Shown: positions 36,283-43,415 of the stretch, in pieces
How positions within the stretch are numbered: the stretch's first letter is position 1
Layout of the letters: each line of letters begins with the position of its first letter
DNA from: a virus
Virus record (IMG/VR): IMGVR_UViG_3300009149_000054
Coordinates: 1-48,225 of that record
DNA length: 48,225 nucleotides
Strand: one strand, 5' to 3'
The notes under the pieces: generated by a model
The model's database searches: none
Told to the model about the DNA's origin: nothing
The model's input: only the letters and a program-made list of their open reading frames with translations
Position numbers and translations under genes: made by a program

Positions 36283-37560
36283 ATCACCTTCTCTGAATTT
36301 CTCCCAGCCCTTCTTGGACCAGAGCTTGCTAAGTAGCGTCCCACGCTGAAGAGTGAACGAACCGCGATCTTCATCGTAGTTGACTCTAAGACGAACACCC
36401 GTATCAGTATCAAATGTGTCGCCAGGTTGAGCCCGTATCGCGTCTTCCCACAAGATGACGAGACATTCTTGATGACCGTCAGTGATAATGAGTTTGAGCA
36501 TAGGACGATCATTTCTCGTCTTGCCTTCAAACTTCTTAGTTATAACACCCTCGAGCCTACCAGTTAGCTTGGCGTGCTCAATATCTGCGTCGGGTGATAT
36601 GTTGTATAAATCACACGGCGAATGCCAATGATAGCCTAAAAATTCCTTTTCAAATTCAAGTATCTCTGTAAGCTCGTAATCGTCATCATATAGAGACATT
36701 ACTCGCTCAGCAGTATCGTTTGGATTGGGCTGCCAGTTTACTACTTTTTTTGGTATATTCTTCCTCTTCGGATAGAGCTTCTTATATTCATCTACCTGCC
36801 TTTTACGCTCTGCCTCAATAGATTCTTTGCTCCACCCATCTCTTTGTAACAACAAAATGCGGTGGTGCTCTTTTAGCTGCGTTATAAGAATCTTCTCGGA
36901 TGGGTCTGTATACTTATTTTCGACAAAGTTTCCGTTTTCGTTTCGCTTCATCAGAGGATCGGTACCAGTCTCTCTAACACGAACTATACGGCCGGTGCAA
37001 TATTTGTGCAGGTACCACCTCCAAGTGGCTTTGATGTTTTGATGAATATTCTTGAACGCCCCTAATTTTATAAGCCGTTCCAACAGCACTTTGTGTTTGC
37101 CCTTTTCCTTAACAAAATCGTCAATCGAATCGTGATCGTGTGTTGCATCATCTGCGTCGGCAAATTCAGTCGACAGGCTATCACCAACATTCTTCAGGCT
37201 GATTAAACCAAGAGCAACATGTGGATGGTCACCGGTCTGATTGGTCCCAGCGTGGGCAACAGGTCTAATCGTTAATCTATTAATATCGACTTCACCAAAT
37301 CTAATGCCCTCTGCCCTGGCAGCACTCATGTATCGTTCCAGCTTATCCTGATTACAATTACCCAGAACGCTGGCCCACCACTCCTCTGGATAGTGTGCTT
37401 TTAGCCACAAACACCTATATGCCCACAAACAGTACGATACAGCATGGGAGTTTCTGTGTACAGCACCAGACTGAGCGGTAATATAATTATGCTGCGTACT
37501 GGCCATCTCTGGAGAGTATGTATCTACAACCCCAATATGTCTGGCTTTTTTAATCTTCAT
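36268..37560 (-). CDS. DNA polymerase III alpha-type replicase, piece 3 (C-terminal), with C-terminal half of a split intein
   Basis: 430 codons; residues 1-37 are intein. The extein opens SHAVSYCLWAYRCLWLKAHYP, matching bacterial PolC/DnaE 'FNKSHA.aY....y.taylKahyP'. It continues with the C-terminal alpha pattern: GIRFGEVDINRLT, ALGLISLKNVGDS, FVKEKGKHKVLLERLIKLGA (helix-hairpin-helix type), and a C-terminal OB-fold from about residue 330 (AKLTGRLEGVITKKFEGKTR ... LKLIITDGHQECLVILW). This part contacts the template and other replisome proteins. It must be joined to piece 2 (38982-40967) by trans-splicing. Confidence 0.9.
   Translation of the reverse strand: MKIKKARHIGVVDTYSPEMASTQHNYITAQSGAVHRNSHAVSYCLWAYRCLWLKAHYPEEWWASVLGNCNQDKLERYMSAARAEGIRFGEVDINRLTIRPVAHAGTNQTGDHPHVALGLISLKNVGDSLSTEFADADDATHDHDSIDDFVKEKGKHKVLLERLIKLGAFKNIHQNIKATWRWYLHKYCTGRIVRVRETGTDPLMKRNENGNFVENKYTDPSEKILITQLKEHHRILLLQRDGWSKESIEAERKRQVDEYKKLYPKRKNIPKKVVNWQPNPNDTAERVMSLYDDDYELTEILEFEKEFLGYHWHSPCDLYNISPDADIEHAKLTGRLEGVITKKFEGKTRNDRPMLKLIITDGHQECLVILWEDAIRAQPGDTFDTDTGVRLRVNYDEDRGSFTLQRGTLLSKLWSKKGWEKFREGDLDAD
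37450..37560 (-). mobile_element. Split intein, C-terminal half (replicase)
   Basis: 37 residues, a canonical length: MKIKKARHIGVVDTYSPEMA then HNYITAQSGAVHRN before Ser+1. Block F (VVDTYSPE...HNYIT) is clear. The usual penultimate His is replaced by Arg (HRN), which may slow Asn cyclisation. Confidence 0.85.
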
Positions 37561-39049
37561 TGAAGTATTTTATCATTCTGTGGTGTCCGGCATCCCATAT
37601 CCTTCTATATCCATTCAAAAACATGTTCTCGGATTCTGTTTTGGATTGATCGAACTTAGTCAACACACCTGCTAGTTTGTGCTTTTGAAACTTAAGTCGA
37701 CTATAATATCTGTTGTTCCTCCAATACATATAACCGGGTTTCGTAATGCCGCAATGAAAAAAACCACAAGAAGTATAGCCACGCGCGAGATGTGAATACC
37801 TTCTGTCAGCGTAAGATAATAATCGCTCGATGCCAAGTTCTCGCGCCGCATTGCATATTAGCTTAGATAAACCACCAATAACAGTATGGCCAATAACATT
37901 GGCGAACCTAATCAATTCGTGTCCGCACCCATTTTTTGATATCGATATTGCAGCGACTATTACATTGTCGCACACGAGACCGTAATGAAATGACGCATTT
38001 CTATTACCACAAAGGTGGTTGATATTAAAAAAATGCCTCGCCTCATCAGATGACAGAACAACCATCTTGCACCGTCTAGCGTAAATCCTCTCCGACAACC
38101 CCAGCCTACTTTGTATCATTGATTTTACAATGTCCGCACGCATATTCCACTCATTGTCAAGTACCTGCAAAAGAACGATATTGTTGTCTTCGGCGGCAGA
38201 TGCTTTGTTGTGGTGCTTCTTGCGTTGTGCAGTAGTTTCAAGTCTGTCAAAAGAATGCCAAAAACCTCCATTGTACTCTATGGCAATTCTTTTCGCAGGA
38301 ACATAAATGTCCAATTCTAAACCAGAAAGAACAGATCTGTCATTATCAATAACATCAAAACCAAGGCTATACAACCAGGTCTTTATTTCAAGTTGTGGTC
38401 TTGATATGTCTTCCCGACAATTTGGACACCCATTAGCATAATGAACATGATGACTTGGTCTCTGACTAAATTGGCCGTGCTTTGAACATATAATGATCAC
38501 CTTGGTTTTAGAGTTAACATAATTGACGAGACTATAATCGTACTTGTTACCATGTACTTTATTCGACGCCTCTATAAAATCATCTAGACTCAGGAGTCTT
38601 GATTCTCTATACTTTTTATCGTCCCAATATGATTTCCTGGCTTTTTTAACTTTAGCCACATAACTGTCGTCTCTAAATTTCTTTGCTATTGACTCAGAAA
38701 CTTTTAATTTAAACTCAGAAGATTTGGATAAATTGGCATGGTTGACTCGCATTTTAGCGCGATAATCATCGTTTCGCCATAATTTTTTCGATCTTTCAGA
38801 CGAACCGTATGTAATCTTAGATTTGGCCAATATAGACCTGGCTCTACACTCTTCAATATATTTAGGATGATTTCTAAAACATTTCGGACATAAATAGAAA
38901 CCAGAGTATCTCAGGTGTGTATTTGTCGCATTTATGACGCATTTAAACGTTTTACAATCCACGGTCCCGCATTGTCCACACTTAACACGAACTATATCTC
39001 TCACTTTCGGTTGTTTTTCCTGTCCGACAAGACCAAATATTGGCGACAT
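37550..39049 (-). CDS. Free-standing Vsr-like homing endonuclease lying between the replicase split-intein genes
   Basis: About 499 codons from ATG 39049 (AAGGA upstream); the frame stays open to an ATG at 39094. Its 5' end lies inside the N-intein ORF and its last bases overlap the C-intein ORF. Order: zinc finger (VKCGQCG ... FYLCPKC); NUMOD-like repeats (LWRNDDYRAKM, KFRDDSYVAKV, YWDDKKYRES); one DUF723-like unit (HGNKYDYSLVNYVN ... ICSKHGQFSQRP ... CPNC); Vsr-like nuclease with LELDIYVPAKRIAIEYNGGF; C-terminal GNAT-like domain (HELIRFANVIGHTVIGGLSK, LLSYADRRYSH, TKPGYMYW). An endonuclease gene between intein halves is the published 'fractured gene' layout, where it presumably mobilises the whole insertion. 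Confidence 0.85.
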   Translation of the reverse strand: MSPIFGLVGQEKQPKVRDIVRVKCGQCGTVDCKTFKCVINATNTHLRYSGFYLCPKCFRNHPKYIEECRARSILAKSKITYGSSERSKKLWRNDDYRAKMRVNHANLSKSSEFKLKVSESIAKKFRDDSYVAKVKKARKSYWDDKKYRESRLLSLDDFIEASNKVHGNKYDYSLVNYVNSKTKVIIICSKHGQFSQRPSHHVHYANGCPNCREDISRPQLEIKTWLYSLGFDVIDNDRSVLSGLELDIYVPAKRIAIEYNGGFWHSFDRLETTAQRKKHHNKASAAEDNNIVLLQVLDNEWNMRADIVKSMIQSRLGLSERIYARRCKMVVLSSDEARHFFNINHLCGNRNASFHYGLVCDNVIVAAISISKNGCGHELIRFANVIGHTVIGGLSKLICNAARELGIERLLSYADRRYSHLARGYTSCGFFHCGITKPGYMYWRNNRYYSRLKFQKHKLAGVLTKFDQSKTESENMFLNGYRRIWDAGHHRMIKYFNED

Positions 39050-40967
39050 CCAATCCTTCGTCGATAATTTCCTTAACCTCATGGTATCGCCCATCTTCGC
39101 ACAAAAACTGGTGGGTTAATGTAACAGTTTCAAAAGTACCATCGTCAAACTCAATTTCGTAAACGTCCAAAGGACCATTATTGTGAATCCGAATACATTC
39201 GTCAACAACCACATTGCCACCTTCATCGACAGAATTAATATAAAAACCGCCAAATTCATACCACTCTTCTATGGTTTTTCTATCACCAGTTAGAGCATCC
39301 TCTATTATTGTATCTTTGCTGAGACATTTATTGAAAGCATATCGGCCGAACGTCTCCATCCTGTCATCCCACCACTCGGTAGCAACAGCTTCGCCAAGAA
39401 ACCTGCTGGCACCATCGATCCATCGTTGCCGTACCGGCTTTAGCTGGTCCTTCCATTTCTTGGCCACAGCCTTACGAGCATGTTGTGATTCAGGGCCGGT
39501 AAACCCAGCAATCCGCTGCCACAACTCTGTCAACTGCTCCTGGTAGACAATGACACCGTGAGTACTACCAAGTATATCGATAATCTGCTCGTCTTCATTG
39601 TCTCGCCACGACTGTGTTGGGTCGTCGCGGCGTTCAACATATTCTGGTATCATAGCCATAGGGCCTGGGTGCCCCATCGCATTGAAAATTAGTAAATCCC
39701 AGAAACTGCGTACGCCATTAGATAGAATGCGCTTCGCTAGATCAGTATCAAATTGGAAGACAGCGTCCGTTTTTTGTGCATTGGCTAGTTCCAAAGCCTT
39801 CTTATCATGCAGCGGTATCCTGTACTTCTTACCGTTCTTCCAGTAAACACCGGCCTGTTCTTTCTCAGGGTCGAGCTCCTCAAGACCCTCAAGCACATCA
39901 CCAAATGATATGCCGTGATTGGTCTCAATCATCTTGCAACATTCATAGATATATTGCAGATTCTTAAGGCCAAGTATGTCCCATTTATTATAACCAAACT
40001 TCGATAATTGTGTGCTCCTGCCCTCTGTCCAAGTACTAATCCATTGCTTGGAATCATTATTATATATCATTGGCACGTTGCCAAATAGACTCCTATCAGC
40101 TATAATAATTGCACCGGCATGCTTACCGGGATTTCTGATGCAGCCCACGAGCCTAGAAGCCACTTGGATGACCTTCTTGTGGCCTTCTCGCTCCTCTAAA
40201 AACTCCCTAAGCTCCTTATAATCTTTAATCAATCGTGCAAGAGTGGGTGTTTCTGTGTCCTCCGATCCGCATGACGGGCAGGTAATTTTATTATGCTTCG
40301 TGCCACATTCTTTCTCTACCCCATCGTCAACAACTTTGCCCTTACATATACCATAACCGCCTTCCTTCATCTCGTTAACATCGTCCGGCAGATTAGTTGT
40401 AAGATCAATTGCTTTATTGTAACGAATAGTGCCACCACCAGTATCACCATCTTGAGCAGCAAAACCGAGGGCTCTATAAGCATCTTGAATCGCGTTCTTG
40501 AATAGGTATGTGCTCCAAGTCCCGACACTAGCAACGTTATCGCTACCATACCGCTGGGATGCGTACTCTTTTATCTTGTCGCGAGCTTCAGGAAGGCAGT
40601 CGATATCGATGTCTGGCACATCAGCGTCGCGGATCATGTCGGATGGTAACTTACCACTCTGTTCAATAATTTTCGCGATAGCGGCATGATTAGAAGTTGT
40701 TGTCAGCGGGTCCGTACGATTCTCGATAGGATCTACGTCCGCTTTGCCGGACAACCTACCTAACAGCCATGGCAATAAAAGATGGTTCTTGTTTGAATCG
40801 AACTTCTTGCCAGAAATTACAATATCCGCCCAATATCTGTTGGCACCCTGCTTCTCTACCTCATTCAACTCATACTCCAGCCTCTTTTCATATATGCCAT
40901 TCAACTTCCTCTTCTTCAGAGAATCGCGCGCTGTCTCCTTAATGAGATCCCAGGTAATCTCTTTCAT
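38982..40967 (-). CDS. DNA polymerase III alpha-type replicase, piece 2 (catalytic), with N-terminal half of a split intein
   Basis: 661 codons. VPDIDIDCLPEARDKIKEYA carries the catalytic pair of Asp ('PDFDIDF'), SVGTWSTYLFKNAIQDAYRAL follows as in DnaE, RNPGKHAGAIIIA matches 'rn.g.HaaGvvi', and YNKWDILGLKNLQYI supplies the third Asp ('.kfDfLGL..L'). GVIVYQEQLTELWQRIAGFT matches 'vYQEQvm..a..iaGf..'. A cysteine cluster (ICKGKVV ... CGTKHNKITCPSCG) is inserted. The first ~100 residues include YEKRLEYELNEVEKQGANRY, which echoes the end of the PHP region in piece 1. The extein ends GRYAFNK; intein follows from Cys. Start overlaps the upstream stop (ATGA). Confidence 0.92.
   Translation of the reverse strand: MKEITWDLIKETARDSLKKRKLNGIYEKRLEYELNEVEKQGANRYWADIVISGKKFDSNKNHLLLPWLLGRLSGKADVDPIENRTDPLTTTSNHAAIAKIIEQSGKLPSDMIRDADVPDIDIDCLPEARDKIKEYASQRYGSDNVASVGTWSTYLFKNAIQDAYRALGFAAQDGDTGGGTIRYNKAIDLTTNLPDDVNEMKEGGYGICKGKVVDDGVEKECGTKHNKITCPSCGSEDTETPTLARLIKDYKELREFLEEREGHKKVIQVASRLVGCIRNPGKHAGAIIIADRSLFGNVPMIYNNDSKQWISTWTEGRSTQLSKFGYNKWDILGLKNLQYIYECCKMIETNHGISFGDVLEGLEELDPEKEQAGVYWKNGKKYRIPLHDKKALELANAQKTDAVFQFDTDLAKRILSNGVRSFWDLLIFNAMGHPGPMAMIPEYVERRDDPTQSWRDNEDEQIIDILGSTHGVIVYQEQLTELWQRIAGFTGPESQHARKAVAKKWKDQLKPVRQRWIDGASRFLGEAVATEWWDDRMETFGRYAFNKCLSKDTIIEDALTGDRKTIEEWYEFGGFYINSVDEGGNVVVDECIRIHNNGPLDVYEIEFDDGTFETVTLTHQFLCEDGRYHEVKEIIDEGLDVANIWSCRTGKTTESERYSSC
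38985..39326 (-). mobile_element. Split intein, N-terminal half (replicase)
   Basis: 114 residues from Cys after FNK. Block A CLSKDTIIEDALTGDRKTIE, block B DVYEIEFDDGTFETVTLTHQ then FLCEDGRYHEV. Length and motifs are canonical. The last ~38 residues are polar and Ser-rich. The matching C half lies 1.4 kb downstream in the transcript, beyond the endonuclease gene. Confidence 0.88.
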
Positions 40968-41431
40968 ACAGTCACTCTAGTCCCAGTATCACTGGCTTTT
41001 TGGGTGTCGGCACATTCCTTGGCAAGATTTAGGCACCTAGTAAGATCCTCCTTGCTAGCAGCTACTGCTCGTAGGTTATCAAAATACGATACCCACAATC
41101 TGAGTTCGGCGACTTCGTCGGGATTCTTTTTGGGCGACGATTTGTAATTACCATCCTCGACAGTCTCCAGCAGACCAGCAATATACTGTGGAACATGGAG
41201 TACGACTTCGCAACTCTTCCTAAATTTTTTGCGCGATATCGACATAAGACCATAGGTAGCCGCCATGATTTCGGCACGTGGCTTTGTGGAGCCACCAACC
41301 GGTTGACAAATCACCCTATCAGCAGTTCTGTCGTAGTCGTCGCTATAATCCAACAGAACAGCACATCCAGCACGCTGATCTGGTTTACCGTTGTTGAAAC
41401 AATAACCGGCGCAAGTCATACTTATTTTCAT
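40964..41431 (-). CDS. RNase H-fold protein, probably catalytically inactive
   Basis: 155 codons, ATGA overlaps on both sides. The pattern CAGYCFNNGKPDQRAGCAVLL, then GGSTKPRAEIMAATYGLMSI, then SCEVVLHVPQYIAGLLE matches RNase HI ('D.G...N.....ag.a.v', 'TnnrAEl.A...aL', 'v.i.tDS.Yv'). However, the first Asp reads Ala (TCAG) and the 'TDS' Asp is absent (HVPQ), leaving only the Glu of RAE. It probably binds nucleic acid or serves as a scaffold rather than cutting RNA. It lies between two replicase pieces. Confidence 0.6.
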   Translation of the reverse strand: MKISMTCAGYCFNNGKPDQRAGCAVLLDYSDDYDRTADRVICQPVGGSTKPRAEIMAATYGLMSISRKKFRKSCEVVLHVPQYIAGLLETVEDGNYKSSPKKNPDEVAELRLWVSYFDNLRAVAASKEDLTRCLNLAKECADTQKASDTGTRVTV

Positions 41432-41826
41432 AGCTCGTTCCCTTCCAAATCGGTTATTGGTGGATAATCGACACCTGTTATGATCTTGAGTTCATGCAAC
41501 GCAATAGCAATACCACGCAAACACCGATATTTCTCGACCAAAGGCTCATCGTTATGGTGACACAATTCACTCTCTAAGTTCATACGAATGATCGATGCAT
41601 GCGGGTGAGCACCCTCTATGCAGTTAAGCCTCTCTATCAGTGCGTTCGCCGCCACGCGCACAACAATTAAAGCAATCTTGTCCATCTCGGGACCGGGGTC
41701 TTTCCCAACTAAAGCATCGTCGATGCAGTCAATAAGCTTTATAGATATTGCGCCTAGATCGGGCGTCGGGGTGCCAGATATAGATAGGTATACTAAGATT
41801 GAATGTTTTAATTCCGCCGTTCTCAT
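41428..41826 (-). CDS. Hypothetical helical protein in replicase locus
   Basis: 132 codons ending in an ATGA overlap with the RNase H-like gene. All-helical in appearance (GAISIKLIDCIDDALVG, MDKIALIVVRVAANALIERL, YRCLRGIAIALHELKII). It lies 7 bp after the stop of the homing endonuclease at 41834. No motif recognised. It may be a pre-existing replicase-operon gene displaced from piece 1 by the endonuclease. Confidence 0.68.
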   Translation of the reverse strand: MRTAELKHSILVYLSISGTPTPDLGAISIKLIDCIDDALVGKDPGPEMDKIALIVVRVAANALIERLNCIEGAHPHASIIRMNLESELCHHNDEPLVEKYRCLRGIAIALHELKIITGVDYPPITDLEGNEL

Positions 41827-41833
41827 TCCATAC

Positions 41834-43402
41834 TCACTTTAAATGCCGCACAAATTTGTGCCGAGGTTTAACTTTTATCTTAACCAAACCAAATCGTAAA
41901 GCATAATCGAACTCACTCATAGAATTTCGTTTGGCAGCGTCCCAAACAGTTTTTTTGTGAATACGAAAACCGTCTAAATCACGATATTCGTAATCCGACG
42001 ACCTCGTCGATCCAAGACACCTAAAACCAGACGCAACATAAATTGTGCCAATGTGTGTAGATGTATCAGAAAACGCAATTACAGCCAATCGATTATTGTT
42101 TTTAGCCCATCTACACAGACGTGATATTGTCCACGATGCTAGATTCTTTATCTGATATCTTGGATGAATAATAAATCGAGATATTTCTATAACATCAGGC
42201 GGATTATATCCGATCGAAGTAGCCACTTCCAATCTATGAACAGGCGACAAAATTGCCGCAGCTATCACCTCATTATCATGTCGCACAGCAAAATATCGCC
42301 CATCACGATTCGGTTTACCAAGATAGTGAAATGCTGAAAATAAACCTATAACGCAATCACGCACACACTGCTCAAACTGCAAATCATCAAAGCTAATTCT
42401 TTCTAACGGAGCCGATTTTTCAAATAACGACCTTAGTTTAAACTCGGCCAATAAATCCGACTCTTCGATCACCAATAATTTGTAATCCGTATGCCTATGA
42501 ACATAGGTACGTTTAGCTTTATCAAGACTTTTACGTCTATCGTGCCAATAAAGACCATTAACCTCAATCAACGTGTTAGAATCCTGCAGCAAATAGTCGA
42601 ATACCCACGGGCCAACGACGGCTTGACTCACATATTTTATATCATAAGCATCAAGAACATAACCAACAAGCCTCTCCCACTGACTAATCATACATCTGTT
42701 TGACCTAGCCAAAGCACATTTGCGTCTATAATCTTCATCTTGCCATTTCTCTGTAATAGTCTCGGACAACTTATCTCTATTTCCCCTTATACTCCAGTAA
42801 TCAAACGCCCTTTCAGACATCATGGCACGTAATTCTGGATTACTATATATTGAAACAAGTTTGGCGGTTATCCGTTCCCTGTAATCGCCCCGATCCCACA
42901 AACTGCGGGACTGCTCAGACATCATAATTCTATATTCAGCATCGTTCGCCCATTTGTCTTTCAAAATAACAGAAATGGCGCTTGTGGCCAACCCTCGATT
43001 AACGTCGAGATTCGAGCAAGCTTTTTCTCTATTGAAATTAGCAAAAAACTTTCTCTTATACTCTGGATCTTGCCATAGTTCTAGCGCTCGCTGCCTTGCC
43101 AATTCCTTCGTAGAGCTATTGTGTGTGCGGGACTCCTGTTTAGCTCTATACTCCTTGTCTTGCCACTTTTTCTTTATAGCCTTTGATGATGTCTCCGACC
43201 TTAAATAATCGGCGCACTTCTTACAGCGGTAGAACCCATTCCGGCGCAAAGCCCTATAATGGTAATGCTTCGTGGCATGTTTCTCATTACCACAAATATC
43301 ACAAATTATAATAACTTTTTGATATTTAGATATTCTGTCAGATTCAGAAAAACCATAAACCTGTTCTGTACGATACCAATCAATCATAGCGTATTTTTGC
43401 AT
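41834..43402 (-). CDS. Free-standing Vsr-like homing endonuclease with Mom-like C-terminal domain, at replicase break 1
   Basis: 522 codons. N-terminal zinc finger (C34-x2-C37 ... C60-x2-C63); seven NUMOD-like 'W.D.eYr.k' repeats between residues 75 and 230 (KKWQDKEYRAK, LWQDPEYKRK, KWANDAEYR, LWDRGDYRER, others); Vsr-like nuclease with VFD269 and LIEVNGLYWH, E280; GNAT/Mom-like domain with ISRFIIHPRYQIKNLASW and FSDTSTHIGTIYVASGF. Same architecture class as the gene at 7486-8988. It starts 13 bp after the stop of replicase piece 1. No intein half is visible on either side of this break. Confidence 0.85.
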   Translation of the reverse strand: MQKYAMIDWYRTEQVYGFSESDRISKYQKVIIICDICGNEKHATKHYHYRALRRNGFYRCKKCADYLRSETSSKAIKKKWQDKEYRAKQESRTHNSSTKELARQRALELWQDPEYKRKFFANFNREKACSNLDVNRGLATSAISVILKDKWANDAEYRIMMSEQSRSLWDRGDYRERITAKLVSIYSNPELRAMMSERAFDYWSIRGNRDKLSETITEKWQDEDYRRKCALARSNRCMISQWERLVGYVLDAYDIKYVSQAVVGPWVFDYLLQDSNTLIEVNGLYWHDRRKSLDKAKRTYVHRHTDYKLLVIEESDLLAEFKLRSLFEKSAPLERISFDDLQFEQCVRDCVIGLFSAFHYLGKPNRDGRYFAVRHDNEVIAAAILSPVHRLEVATSIGYNPPDVIEISRFIIHPRYQIKNLASWTISRLCRWAKNNNRLAVIAFSDTSTHIGTIYVASGFRCLGSTRSSDYEYRDLDGFRIHKKTVWDAAKRNSMSEFDYALRFGLVKIKVKPRHKFVRHLK

Positions 43403-43415
43403 TCATTATATGGAC

